DNA of 64,000 nt, from assembly GCA_934454115.1 (NCBI GenBank), contig CAKSFQ010000004.1, forward strand, positions 1 to 64,000, in the 5' to 3' direction. The notes under the pieces were generated by a model. The model had not been told where the DNA came from. It searched no databases and saw nothing but the letters and a program-made list of their open reading frames with translations. Source of the DNA: an uncultured Clostridia bacterium (GTDB lineage Bacteria > Bacillota > Clostridia > Monoglobales > Monoglobaceae). Position 1 is the first letter of the stretch. Every line of letters starts with the position of its first letter. The position numbers and the translations under genes were made by a program. Positions 20,628 to 29,490 of the stretch are shown here, piece after piece.

Positions 20628-20729
20628 AATGATTTAGCTAATGTATGCGGTTGCTCCGTGATATGCAAGTTTAGAACATAAAAAGTATTGTAGGCAAGGT
20701 TTATATGACTTACAGCAAGGAGGATCTTT

Positions 20730-21665
20730 ATGAAGGGTTTTAGGAACGATGACGTTGCAGGAGTTGCAAAACAAATGAAACGAAGGGCTCGCTTTCGCAA
20801 TCATTTTGATGCGTGGATGCTGATGATCCCTATGGTTATCATATTATATTTGTTTGTATGGAGACCAACGGTCATGGGCAGCGTCTGGTCATTCTTTGAC
20901 ATGAAAGCATATACTCCGGCAAATTTCTGTGGTTTTGATAACTATAGAAAGGTGATTACCAACACACAGTTTTTGCCGATGCTTTGGAATACGGTGCAGT
21001 ATGTTTTATGGTCTTTTGTAATTGGTTTTTTGCCTCCTTTGTTTATTGCTATCATGATCAACGAGATTGTACATTTCAAAAACAGTTTTCGTGTACTTAT
21101 CTACATACCGGCAGTCATTCCGGGGATTGTAGCCATGCTGATGTGGCATTTCATTTATTACCCCGATCAAACAGGATTGCTGAATATGCTGTTAAATAAG
21201 CTTGGTATAAACTCGTATCAGTGGTTGAATGACCCTGATTTTGTAATCGTGGGTATTATTATTTATACTACATGGAAGAGTTTTGCCGGAACTATGCTTT
21301 TGTATTACGCAAGCCTACAGGGGGTATCGGTAGAACTTTATGAGGCTGCATTGATCGATGGGGCAGGCCCCTTTAAAAGATTGTGGCATGTCACAAGACC
21401 TGCTATGGAGGGATTACTGCTCTTGAATCTTGTGCGTCAGATTATTAGCGTATTTCAGATTATGGAACAGCCGCTAGCTATGACGGGAGGAGGTCCAAAC
21501 GGTGCTTCTACTTCACTTTCCTATCAGTTGTATCAATATGGCTTTAACAGCGGAGGAAAAGGGACAGGTCAGGCAATGGCGCTTGGAGTGATTATATTCC
21601 TGATTCTGATTGCATTTACTATTTTCTATTTCTGGTTAAACAGAAAAGTGGAAGCAAGATATTAA
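20730..21665 (+). CDS. Sugar ABC transporter permease, LplB/UgpA type (311 aa)
   Basis: A strong ribosome site (AAGGAGGATC) precedes the ATG. The protein has a short cytosolic start, six predicted membrane segments (the first around residues 32-52) and the inner-membrane EAA loop EAALIDGAGPFKRLWHV near residue 205 that contacts the ATPase. A MTGGGPNGAS segment typical of this permease class follows. It pairs with the permease 12 bases downstream. No ATPase gene is present; Firmicute sugar importers of this class commonly share a multi-task MsmX-type ATPase encoded elsewhere. Confidence 0.93.
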   Translation: MKGFRNDDVAGVAKQMKRRARFRNHFDAWMLMIPMVIILYLFVWRPTVMGSVWSFFDMKAYTPANFCGFDNYRKVITNTQFLPMLWNTVQYVLWSFVIGFLPPLFIAIMINEIVHFKNSFRVLIYIPAVIPGIVAMLMWHFIYYPDQTGLLNMLLNKLGINSYQWLNDPDFVIVGIIIYTTWKSFAGTMLLYYASLQGVSVELYEAALIDGAGPFKRLWHVTRPAMEGLLLLNLVRQIISVFQIMEQPLAMTGGGPNGASTSLSYQLYQYGFNSGGKGTGQAMALGVIIFLILIAFTIFYFWLNRKVEARY

Positions 21666-21677
21666 GGGGGATAAACG

Positions 21678-22589
21678 ATGAGAAAATTTGACGGAAAACA
21701 AACGGGCATTTTAAGTTTTTCCGATTTAAAAACGGCCAAGGGAAAAATCATATACTGGAGTTTCTTTGCAGTTTTAGTGGTCTGTGTGTTTATCTCGGCA
21801 GTGCCGGCAATCTGGACAGTTTTTACAGCATTTAAGGAGACGCAGGAAATCTATGCGGCGCCCAGTTTCTTTCCGAAAGAAATGACATGGGGGAAAATAG
21901 TAGATCGTCTTAGCGAATCATGGAAAACCTTGCAACTGGGTGACGCAATTATTAATACGGTTGTGATGTCGCTTGGAAGTCTTATTGTACGGATCATAGT
22001 GTGTGGATTTGGCGGATATGTACTTTCTAAGCTGAAACCCTGGGGAAGCAAATTCATTTTCACTCTCGTGGTGTGGACTATGATGATGCCCAGCCAGATA
22101 AGACTGGTGCCCAACTACATTTCCTGGCTGCATTTTCCGTTCGCATTTGATATAGGCCTTGGCGTTAACTTGCTGGACACCTTTTGGCCCATATGGCTCA
22201 GCGCAGGCGCAGAAACCTTCTCAGTTTTGCTGTTTAAAAACGCGTTTGATGCACTTTCCAATTCCTATGTAGAGGCCGCAAAGTTAGATGGATGCAGCAA
22301 TTATGGCGTGTTTTTCAAGGTTATGCTCCCTCTTGCGATGCCGGTTATTATTTATGAATCGATTAATGTATTGTCTTTAGCCTGGTCGGACTTCTTTACA
22401 CCGCTTCTGGTTCTGGACAAAAATGCTGTTGTGCCGCTTAAGATATACAGGTTGCAGGGTGATTTATCTGTTCAGATGAATACATACTTTATGGCGCTTG
22501 TATTTGCAAGCATACCACCGTTTATTATCTTTGTTTTCTTCCAGAAACAAATTCTCGGGGGCATCAACATCGGTGGAGTGAAGGGTTAA
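21678..22589 (+). CDS. Sugar ABC transporter permease, UgpE/AraQ type (303 aa)
   Basis: The start follows an AAGGGGGAT ribosome site. Six membrane segments are visible, beginning around residue 28, and the EAA loop reads VEAAKLDGCSNYGVFFKVMLP near residue 195. The C-terminus ends in the typical Q-ILGGI-IGGVKG tail of the AraQ/UgpE group. It forms the heteromeric channel with the preceding permease for the lipoprotein encoded at 18876. A terminator-like hairpin follows at 22730, closing the operon. Confidence 0.93.
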   Translation: MRKFDGKQTGILSFSDLKTAKGKIIYWSFFAVLVVCVFISAVPAIWTVFTAFKETQEIYAAPSFFPKEMTWGKIVDRLSESWKTLQLGDAIINTVVMSLGSLIVRIIVCGFGGYVLSKLKPWGSKFIFTLVVWTMMMPSQIRLVPNYISWLHFPFAFDIGLGVNLLDTFWPIWLSAGAETFSVLLFKNAFDALSNSYVEAAKLDGCSNYGVFFKVMLPLAMPVIIYESINVLSLAWSDFFTPLLVLDKNAVVPLKIYRLQGDLSVQMNTYFMALVFASIPPFIIFVFFQKQILGGINIGGVKG

Positions 22590-22729
22590 AATGAGAAGGT
22601 ATTTAAACTACCCGTGGTACAACTGACGCAGAAAAAGCAGCTGTTATGGATGTGCCGCCGTACCAAGAAATAAGATGTTGCCGTAGTGAGAAACTTTGTG
22701 GGATTAGAAACGTGTGCGGCATAATAGAG

Positions 22730-22760
22730 AAAAACGACGGGTTTAAAGCTCGTCGTTTTT
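22730..22760 (+). terminator. Rho-independent terminator after the ABC permeases
   Basis: The arms AAAAACGACG and CGTCGTTTTT enclose an 11-base loop, with the T-run on the 3' arm. It lies about 140 bases after the permease stop and 80 bases before the ROK gene, so it separates the transport operon from the regulator. Confidence 0.8.
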
Positions 22761-22842
22761 CGTATTATGTATATTTAGAAAAATATTGAATTATTGCAAA
22801 TATATGATATAATTTATGATATAATTTAGAAAATGTTGGTGA

Positions 22843-23943
22843 ATGCCCATGATTAATGCGACGAATGCAAATACAATGAAAGAGAAGAATAAACGCTTGC
22901 TGATTAACCTCATCAGAAGAGATGAATGTTCAAGAGCAGATCTTGCAAAAGCTACTGCTTTGACTAAGGCGGCGGTATCTATTATTGTGGATGATCTCAT
23001 CAAAGACGGTGTGGTGTATGAATCCAAATCTATGGAAAGCGGTATTGGACGTCGGCCACTGTTGCTAAAACTGAATCCAAGCTTTATGTGTTCAGTGGGA
23101 CTTAATATTACCCGTCGATATGCAGAACTTGGTATTGTTGACATAAGCGGAAAAATTATCTGTGAAAAGAGATTTGATGTTTATCCTAAGAAAGAGGCTA
23201 TTGCAAATATTAAAAAAAATATTGAAACAATGATACAGGAGAATCATATTTCCTATGACAACATTTATGGTGTGGGTGTTACAGCGCCCGGTCCGGTTGA
23301 TGTGCCAAATACCACGATTTTAAATCCGGTTCATTTTGATGAATGGCATTATGAAAATATTGGATTACAATTAGAGGGTGTTCTGCCAAGAAAGGTTTAC
23401 CTTGAGAATGTTTCCGGGGGACTTGCCCTGTGTGAGAAATACTTTGGGATTGCAAAAAAGATGGAGGATTTTCTTGTGCTTGTGGTGGATGAGGGAATCG
23501 GTTCAGGTATTATGACATCAGGAAAATTATTAAGAAATGCCTCAGAGTTGGGGCATACCTCTATCGCCTATGACGGCCCGCGATGCGAATGCGGAAATTT
23601 TGGATGTGTTGAGAAATATGCATCTATTGGCGGTATTTTGCAGGGTACGGAGTATACGAGTTGGAAAGAGGTGATTGATGCAGATGACGAAGCGATCATT
23701 GAAAAAGAGGCGGAGTATCTCTCGTGTGCAATTATCAATGCGGTGAATTTATTTTCTCTTGAAAACGTGATCTTGGAGGGCGAAATCAACTATAAAACAG
23801 AAAAGCTAATTCAGAGCATTGAAACCAAAATGAAGCGTAATAAAATCACCAAAAAACCTCCTAAAATCTATTCCGGAAGTGCGTATCACGGTGTTGTACG
23901 TGCGGCAGTGACAGTATTTGATAATTATTTAAATAAAAGTTAG
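22843..23943 (+). CDS. ROK-family transcriptional regulator (366 aa)
   Basis: An N-terminal winged helix (SRADLAKATALTKAAVSIIVDDLI, about residues 25-48) is fused to a ROK domain of the NagC/XylR type. The ROK zinc signature is intact (CECGNFGCVE near residue 250) after ELGHTS. The usual phosphate-binding DxGGT is replaced by LNITRRYAEL, so it is a sensor rather than a kinase. It has its own promoter-like sequence just upstream, with two direct repeats of ATGATATAATTT (22804-22828), and ends the rightward locus. It probably represses the glycan/ABC genes until an inducer sugar binds. Confidence 0.9.
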   Translation: MPMINATNANTMKEKNKRLLINLIRRDECSRADLAKATALTKAAVSIIVDDLIKDGVVYESKSMESGIGRRPLLLKLNPSFMCSVGLNITRRYAELGIVDISGKIICEKRFDVYPKKEAIANIKKNIETMIQENHISYDNIYGVGVTAPGPVDVPNTTILNPVHFDEWHYENIGLQLEGVLPRKVYLENVSGGLALCEKYFGIAKKMEDFLVLVVDEGIGSGIMTSGKLLRNASELGHTSIAYDGPRCECGNFGCVEKYASIGGILQGTEYTSWKEVIDADDEAIIEKEAEYLSCAIINAVNLFSLENVILEGEINYKTEKLIQSIETKMKRNKITKKPPKIYSGSAYHGVVRAAVTVFDNYLNKS

Positions 23944-23947
23944 CTGT

Positions 23948-24053
23948 CCCAAAATCCGCCTGTGAAGGGGGTTGGTTCAGACAAATTTTGGGGGAGAGAT
24001 GCAGACATATTTCCTGAACTGTTTTTAAGCCGTCAATCCAAGACTATGTCTGC
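23948..24053. repeat. Two inverted repeats in the ROK/FAD convergent gap
   Basis: The gap 23944-24204 holds two separate inverted repeats. CCCAAAAT (23948-23955) pairs with ATTTTGGG (23985-23992), and GCAGACATA (24001-24009) pairs perfectly with TATGTCTGC (24045-24053). Neither is followed by a T-run on the plus strand, so neither is a standard terminator for the ROK gene. They may be decayed terminators or ends of a lost mobile element. No coding frame is convincing here. Confidence 0.4.
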
Positions 24054-24204
24054 GTTCTATCACTCTATACCCCAACAGCTATTTCCATAATACGGCGAAT
24101 TATCTTCTTGGAAATGTTAATTCTGATTTTCCAAAACGCTATGAACGTGTCTGTTTTCTTTGAATCATCCGGTTACCAAGATTATATGTTTATTGGGATT
24201 TACC

Positions 24205-25383
24205 CTATCCCACACGGATGGATGAAATATCGTTTTCAGACAGATCTGTCAAGGTGCATTTCCTCTTTGCACAAAGGGCGGCAGCGTTTCCTGCTGCCTC
24301 TCCTGTGAGAGCGCAGCAGGGGATTACCCGCGCTACCTCCCAACCATCGCCTTGGGGAGAGGAAATGATTCTTCCTGCCGCAAGCAGATTGGGAAATTCT
24401 TTATTGTAAAGCGCGCCAAAGGGAATCTGATATTGTTTTCCTGCGCCATTGGGTCGAAAATCACTGCAGTTTCCAATGGCATCCGGATAGACCGCCCCGT
24501 CAATGGCACAAAAGTCTTCCGCGCCCACAATTCTGCGTATGGTACGCAACTGAGGCATGGTGGGAATGGAAAGCAGATCAAAAGATTGTTTGTCTTTTTG
24601 GGAGAGTTTTTCTATCAGACTCATTTTCCCTGCTATCATATAGGCGGTAATGTCTTCCGATGTGGTGCCGGAAAGTAACCTCATACCTTGCGGATGACCC
24701 TCTCCAAACATATCACTGCCAACATTCATCCATTTGCGAAAGACAGAAAAGTCTCCCTTTTTAGAAAGCACTTCAGCCATTTTTCTGTCGCAGTAATGAG
24801 CAATGTAGGTCATAAAATTTTTCCCCTCTGCAGTAGGAACTCCTGCACGGTGCATCAAAGATGCGTCCCCCGTTGCGTCAATGATCATGGAGGCTTCAAA
24901 ATATTCTCGTCCGTTTATGCTTTCACAAACCACACCGCAGGCAAGATTGCCCTTCATGACAGGGTAGGTGCTCAATGTGTCAAACCGCAGAGTGACACCG
25001 TTTTTAACTACAAAGCCATCCAGCGCGGCAGAAAAAACAGTAGGGGAAAAGAAGGTGGAGTACCTTTGGTTACGGGGATGGTTGCTTTCTTTTCCGCCCC
25101 AGACTTTGGGGAGATTGTCAAAGCCGTATTTGACTGAAAGCTGAATCAGTTCCTCGGCTATACCAAAAATCATTTGAGTGCCTTTTCCATCACACAGCGG
25201 TTCATACCAGGATATTAGTCCGCCTGTAGCAAGTCCGCCCAGATTGCAGGATTTTTCTATCAATAAGACAGAGGCACCCTTTCGGGAGGCAGCCACTGAG
25301 GCGGCGACACCTGCAATGCCGCCGCCAATGACAACTATATCATAAGAACCGCCGACAATTGGTTCCATACCGCGCATATCCAT
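24205..25383 (-). CDS. FAD-dependent oxidoreductase (392 aa)
   Basis: A dinucleotide-binding start is evident: DIVVIGGGIAGVAAS around residues 15-29, with the acidic strand end VLLIEKS and the motif GGLATGGLISW, as in the FAD_oxidored (PF12831-type) family. A second FAD-contacting element (IIDATGDASLMHRAGV) is present near residue 190. There is no signal peptide. It is the last gene of the first glycyl-radical operon, one base after the stop of the glycyl-radical enzyme. Such flavoproteins are often found with sugar-processing genes of unknown chemistry. It may oxidise the product, or a C-C/C-O position of the substrate, of its operon; no substrate can be assigned. Confidence 0.82.
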   Translation of the reverse strand: MDMRGMEPIVGGSYDIVVIGGGIAGVAASVAASRKGASVLLIEKSCNLGGLATGGLISWYEPLCDGKGTQMIFGIAEELIQLSVKYGFDNLPKVWGGKESNHPRNQRYSTFFSPTVFSAALDGFVVKNGVTLRFDTLSTYPVMKGNLACGVVCESINGREYFEASMIIDATGDASLMHRAGVPTAEGKNFMTYIAHYCDRKMAEVLSKKGDFSVFRKWMNVGSDMFGEGHPQGMRLLSGTTSEDITAYMIAGKMSLIEKLSQKDKQSFDLLSIPTMPQLRTIRRIVGAEDFCAIDGAVYPDAIGNCSDFRPNGAGKQYQIPFGALYNKEFPNLLAAGRIISSPQGDGWEVARVIPCCALTGEAAGNAAALCAKRKCTLTDLSENDISSIRVG

Positions 25384-25384
25384 A

Positions 25385-27601
25385 CTATACCCCCTCTAAG
25401 AAGCGATCAACGACAAGCTGGCGGAATTCGGGAGAAAGGCTTGCAAAGTATGCGGTAAAGCCTGTAACACGAACTACCAAATCAGGATGTTTGGTAGGGT
25501 CTTGATGCGCTTCTAAAAGCTTTTCTTTATCTAAAACATTAATGTTAATTAAGGTCCCGCCTTGCTTGAAATGCGTTTCGATTAAATTTAAAACGACATC
25601 CACACCCTTTTCGTCCATAGTAATCTGGGGGTCAAATTCAATCTGCAAGGGTGCTGCGTTTCCGTAACCACATTGAACGGAAGCAATTCCGTTTGATTGG
25701 GCAGTAGGAGCGCCATCCTTACGGAATCCGGGTACGGGATTTGCCCCATGGGAAATAGGCTCACCTTTTCGTCTGCCGTTAGGCGTTGCGCCAACGACTG
25801 CACCGTATTCAATGGATCTTGCCCAACTAAACCAGCCGGGAATCAGCTGTCTGCCCTTGGGCATTTTTTGTGCCTTGATGGAGGTAACCCAGTTGTTAGT
25901 CAATTTTAATGCCCATTCATCAGAAACGGTTCCGCCCTGACAGTACTTGGGAGCACTTTGCATGATGGCATGGATACGCTCGTCCGCAAAATTGTTATCC
26001 AAGGCCTCATAAAGCTGATCCCAGGTTAAAAGCTTCTCCTTTATGATTCGGGTTTCAATGGCACCAAAGGAATCGGCAACAATGGCAAGCCCGGCACCAT
26101 CAATTCCTATTGTGTAAAGCTCTGCACACTGGGAAATATCCAGGCCTTTTTCAATGGTGTTCTTCATGAAAAGGTTCATGATAAGTTCGGGAGTTACCTC
26201 CCATTGATGGTCAATGTGTAGGTTAATGCCTGCGGCAGTGACCTCAATGGCTTTTTTTAAATGTTTCTTATACAGGGCAAACAAACAATCTATGGATTTT
26301 TCGCTCTCATGTTTCATGTCCTTTAGCGCTTCATCCAAAACCTTTGCAATGTTAATCTTGACCACATCATTCATGGGAAATTCCTTGCCGGGAACACACA
26401 TCCAGTTACACCCGACGGCGATTCGTTCCCTTGCCAGTTTTTTGTCGATGCCCTCGTTGCGCATATACCCCTCGCAAAGAGCCTTATCGTTACAGAATCT
26501 AGGCCAGCCGTTTTTATTTTTGCAAAGATAGTAGACGGCTTTTTTCAAAAAGTTGCGATCACAGTTTTCGTGGTAACGAACGGTCAGATTGCATGCAATA
26601 TTAATATCGTTTGCCGCATCTAAAACCAGATGAGAAAGATGATTGGTCAAATCGTTATCGTTTTCGTCTACCCCGGACAGCTGGTAAAAATGTGGATCAA
26701 TCAAAAGAAGGTTGGCAATTAAAAACTTAGCGGTTTCATCATCTAAAATGCCTGCCTTGACATCTCTCTCGTAATAGGGATAGAGGAGGACGTCCAGGGG
26801 AAATCCTGAACCGTCGCGGGTATAGATCCTGGAGGCACAGTTGCGGAATGCAGTCCATTGACAAACCTCGTGGAAAGTTTGAGGCGGGTCATATTTGACA
26901 TTTTCGCAGGCTTTGCACATTGTGATGAGGTTTTGCTTAATTTCCGGATTGGACTCTGTTGATATCATTTCTTTAATTTTGTCGATATGTCGCTGAATAA
27001 AGTCCATAATGGCGAGAATACAGCGCTCCTCTGCATTGTAAAAGTCCTTTTTGTCGGGATTGATTTTCCGATACTTTCTTACCTTTTCCAAAAGACCGCC
27101 CCAACCCAGTTCAAAGCCAATGGTAAAATCACAGGTCAGATGGGAGTCACTGTCAATGCCGGTAACGATGTTATACTTTTCTTGCAGAGGTTTAAGGTCA
27201 TCATAAGGGAAACGCTGTTCGTCCCAGCGTTTACTCCATTGACTGGTAACCCCTTTCATTAATTCCATGGTTTTGGGTTTCTTTTTTAACCAATCGGGGA
27301 GAAAATGCACGTCCCCGCGGTAGTTTACCAACATATCCCGCCACCTGCCGCAAAGCATCTCCATGGGGTCAACATATGGTTCATGGGCATTGATAATGCG
27401 AACAAAGTTTTCGCACATGCCGTCATAGCCGTAAAAGCTCCCGTTACTGCTGTTGTACCAAGGTTCAATTTCATAGTCAGGTGAAATGGGCACGGTGCCA
27501 AAGTCATCAATGTTGGTATAGCCCCATTGCTCCTTTTTTTCCAGAGTATGTTTGATTTTGGTCTCACGCAGAGCCTGTAACCGTTCAGCGTAGGAATACA
27601 T
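25385..27601 (-). CDS. Glycyl-radical enzyme of atypical active site (738 aa)
   Basis: The C-terminus holds the glycyl-radical loop RVTGFTAYF, with the radical glycine near residue 714. The thiyl cysteine is expected in VGCNWMC near residue 398. PFL-like glycyl-radical eliminases carry GCxE, with Glu as base; here the position after the cysteine pair is Trp (GCNW), so classical diol-dehydratase chemistry is not supported. A second cysteine follows at 402. The length is close to that of pyruvate formate-lyase (about 760). Its activase starts upstream and overlaps it by 17 bases. The substrate is unknown; the setting of three Gfo/Idh proteins and an FAD oxidoreductase points to a carbohydrate-derived substrate. 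The reaction would be anaerobic and cytosolic. Confidence 0.88.
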   Translation of the reverse strand: MYSYAERLQALRETKIKHTLEKKEQWGYTNIDDFGTVPISPDYEIEPWYNSSNGSFYGYDGMCENFVRIINAHEPYVDPMEMLCGRWRDMLVNYRGDVHFLPDWLKKKPKTMELMKGVTSQWSKRWDEQRFPYDDLKPLQEKYNIVTGIDSDSHLTCDFTIGFELGWGGLLEKVRKYRKINPDKKDFYNAEERCILAIMDFIQRHIDKIKEMISTESNPEIKQNLITMCKACENVKYDPPQTFHEVCQWTAFRNCASRIYTRDGSGFPLDVLLYPYYERDVKAGILDDETAKFLIANLLLIDPHFYQLSGVDENDNDLTNHLSHLVLDAANDINIACNLTVRYHENCDRNFLKKAVYYLCKNKNGWPRFCNDKALCEGYMRNEGIDKKLARERIAVGCNWMCVPGKEFPMNDVVKINIAKVLDEALKDMKHESEKSIDCLFALYKKHLKKAIEVTAAGINLHIDHQWEVTPELIMNLFMKNTIEKGLDISQCAELYTIGIDGAGLAIVADSFGAIETRIIKEKLLTWDQLYEALDNNFADERIHAIMQSAPKYCQGGTVSDEWALKLTNNWVTSIKAQKMPKGRQLIPGWFSWARSIEYGAVVGATPNGRRKGEPISHGANPVPGFRKDGAPTAQSNGIASVQCGYGNAAPLQIEFDPQITMDEKGVDVVLNLIETHFKQGGTLININVLDKEKLLEAHQDPTKHPDLVVRVTGFTAYFASLSPEFRQLVVDRFLEGV

Positions 27602-28352
27602 AGGACTTCAACTCCTTCATATAGGTTTTGGACGGAACTGTAAATCCCGTCGGTGGTTGGGAAAGAGCCCTTCGTTTGGATTCTCCCAGTGGGTGATAGG
27701 GCAAAAGTTCATACCCAATCACATTGGGAAGAGCCTTTAAAAATGCAGAAATTTCCCTAATTCCTTGGTCGATTTCGGGAATAACAGGGGTTCTTGCAAG
27801 AATGGGGATTCCCAGAGTATTCAGCATAATAAAATGTTCTTTTATGGTTTTGCCTGAAACACCGGTATGTTTTAAGTGGAGGCTATCATCCCAAATTTTT
27901 AAATCTGCCATCACCAAATCCAGCTTTTTTAAGATTTCTTCGTCATAGAAAAGCAAAGAGGTTTCCACCGCGCAATGGATCCCGGCAGCCTTGGCTTTGT
28001 CAATCAGTTCAGATAAAAATTCCGGCTGGGCAAAGGGCTCACCTCCGGAAAAGGTGACACCGCCTCCTGTACCATAATAGTCTTTGTCCAACAGAATTTG
28101 ATTCATGACCTCATCAGTGGTCATTTCTTTGCCGCAGATTACTTTTGCACCGGCAAAACATCCCTGATCACATTTGCCGCAGCCAATGCATTTTTCCGGG
28201 TAGGAAAGAATTTGAGGTTCAAAGGCAATACATTCCGGGTTGTGACACCAGTCACAGTGGAGGGGACAGCCTTTCAGAAATACGGTGGTGCGCAGCCCCG
28301 GCCCATCGTGAATGGAGGAACGCTGGATGTCTGCTATCATGCCACGTTTCAT
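27585..28352 (-). CDS. Glycyl-radical enzyme activase, radical SAM (255 aa)
   Basis: The radical-SAM cluster is CX3CX2C in GCPLHCDWCHN (about residues 29-36), after the activase signature SSIHDGPGLRTTVFLKGC. A four-cysteine ferredoxin insert follows (CIGCGKCDQGC, about 56-66). Many glycyl-radical eliminase activases carry two such clusters and PflA none, so this single-cluster form is intermediate. GGGVTFSGGEP (SAM binding) is intact. It should cleave SAM to 5'-deoxyadenosyl radical and abstract the glycine hydrogen of the enzyme encoded immediately downstream. The 17-base overlap with that gene and the 4-base overlap with the upstream one show tight coupling. Confidence 0.93.
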   Translation of the reverse strand: MKRGMIADIQRSSIHDGPGLRTTVFLKGCPLHCDWCHNPECIAFEPQILSYPEKCIGCGKCDQGCFAGAKVICGKEMTTDEVMNQILLDKDYYGTGGGVTFSGGEPFAQPEFLSELIDKAKAAGIHCAVETSLLFYDEEILKKLDLVMADLKIWDDSLHLKHTGVSGKTIKEHFIMLNTLGIPILARTPVIPEIDQGIREISAFLKALPNVIGYELLPYHPLGESKRRALSQPPTGFTVPSKTYMKELKSYVFLR

Positions 28353-29467
28353 ATGTGTTCTGTCCTTCCGCTTTCGTTGGAGCGCATGAGTGCTTCCAGT
28401 ATGGCCATCACCTTTAAATTGGTTTCAAAGGTCAACATTTCGTAGATAGGCTCTCCGGTGTTGACGTGGTTCGCCCACATCCATGGCATATTTTTAAACT
28501 TATCCTCAAAGTTAATTTCGGGGATCGCGACCGGTCTGCCATACATATCAAAGGCAGCTACGCCCGGATTATTCTCTGCACCACCGGTACACATCACTGC
28601 GCCGTTGGTGCAAATCACCATAGGGCCGGAGGGGATGACCGCTCTGGGCGTTGTCCAGGTGCCCTCGATGACTGCCATTTTATTGTCGGGGTATTTGATG
28701 ATGCCGGCAATATCGTCTTCGGTATCACCAAAGGGGGTGTTAAGCTGCAGACCGTATGACATGACCGAATCGGGATTTTTCCCAAGAAGCCAGTAGGAGT
28801 AGAAACAACCATAGCCGCCAACATCCAAGTATGCACCACCGCCTCGACTCTTCTGATGAAACCAGGTCTTGCTGCGTTGCTCATCGGTCATCATCTTGTA
28901 GGAGGTTTCCTCATCGGTGCCCTTTACACCGCGCTGAAAGATGCCCTTTCCGTAGGGGCCGCTGTGTCCGTTGATGTAGCGTAGTTTTATCGGCGTTCCA
29001 ATTATGCCGCTGTCAAGAACGGCCTTCATCTGATGAACATAAGGACGCCATACGATGGGCCAGTTTACAACTGCCTCAATGCCGTGTTTCTTAATGGCAG
29101 CGTCTATCTTGTTTGCTTCCTTCATGCTAAGAGCAATGGGCTTTTCAATACAAACATGGACGCCTCTCTTAGCGCATTCTTCGATTACCTGGGGTTTTTC
29201 TGCATTGTCGGTGAGTATGTAGGCAATATCCGGCTTTAATTCGTCAAGCATTTGCCGATAATCTTCAAAGGCATTGCTACAGTAATTTTCGGTTACATTT
29301 TGAAAGTTCCATCCGGGGGTAAATCTGAGAGGCGGCAGCTTTTCCAAGCCGGAGTTTGTATCTGCAACACCTACCAGTTCAGAATCGGGCTGCCCTATAA
29401 GATAAGGTGCAATTTCATTACAATGGGTATGAGAAAATCCAATGATAACTGCTCTGATTTTAGACAT
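28349..29467 (-). CDS. Gfo/Idh/MocA oxidoreductase C (372 aa)
   Basis: I place the start at ATG 29467 (MSKIRAVIIG), preceded by GGAAAGGATG; a longer frame to 29614 only adds basic, unrelated residues overlapping the gene before. The Rossmann start reads VIIGFSHTHCNEIAP, without the usual GxGxxG. VHVCIEKPIAL supplies the conserved EKP, and LDVGGYGCFYS has Tyr at the usual His position, as in glucose-fructose-oxidoreductase-like members. It is the third of three tandem Gfo/Idh genes. The expected chemistry is NAD(P)-dependent oxidation or reduction at a sugar or cyclitol carbon, but cofactor use is uncertain because of the altered glycine loop. Confidence 0.85.
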   Translation of the reverse strand: MSKIRAVIIGFSHTHCNEIAPYLIGQPDSELVGVADTNSGLEKLPPLRFTPGWNFQNVTENYCSNAFEDYRQMLDELKPDIAYILTDNAEKPQVIEECAKRGVHVCIEKPIALSMKEANKIDAAIKKHGIEAVVNWPIVWRPYVHQMKAVLDSGIIGTPIKLRYINGHSGPYGKGIFQRGVKGTDEETSYKMMTDEQRSKTWFHQKSRGGGAYLDVGGYGCFYSYWLLGKNPDSVMSYGLQLNTPFGDTEDDIAGIIKYPDNKMAVIEGTWTTPRAVIPSGPMVICTNGAVMCTGGAENNPGVAAFDMYGRPVAIPEINFEDKFKNMPWMWANHVNTGEPIYEMLTFETNLKVMAILEALMRSNESGRTEHI

Positions 29468-29490
29468 AACAATTTCATCCTTTCCTGGTG

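Noticed and set aside
25385..27601. Straight pyruvate formate-lyase call
   Set aside because: The active site lacks the adjacent Cys-Cys pair, and the operon has no formate or acetyl-CoA genes.
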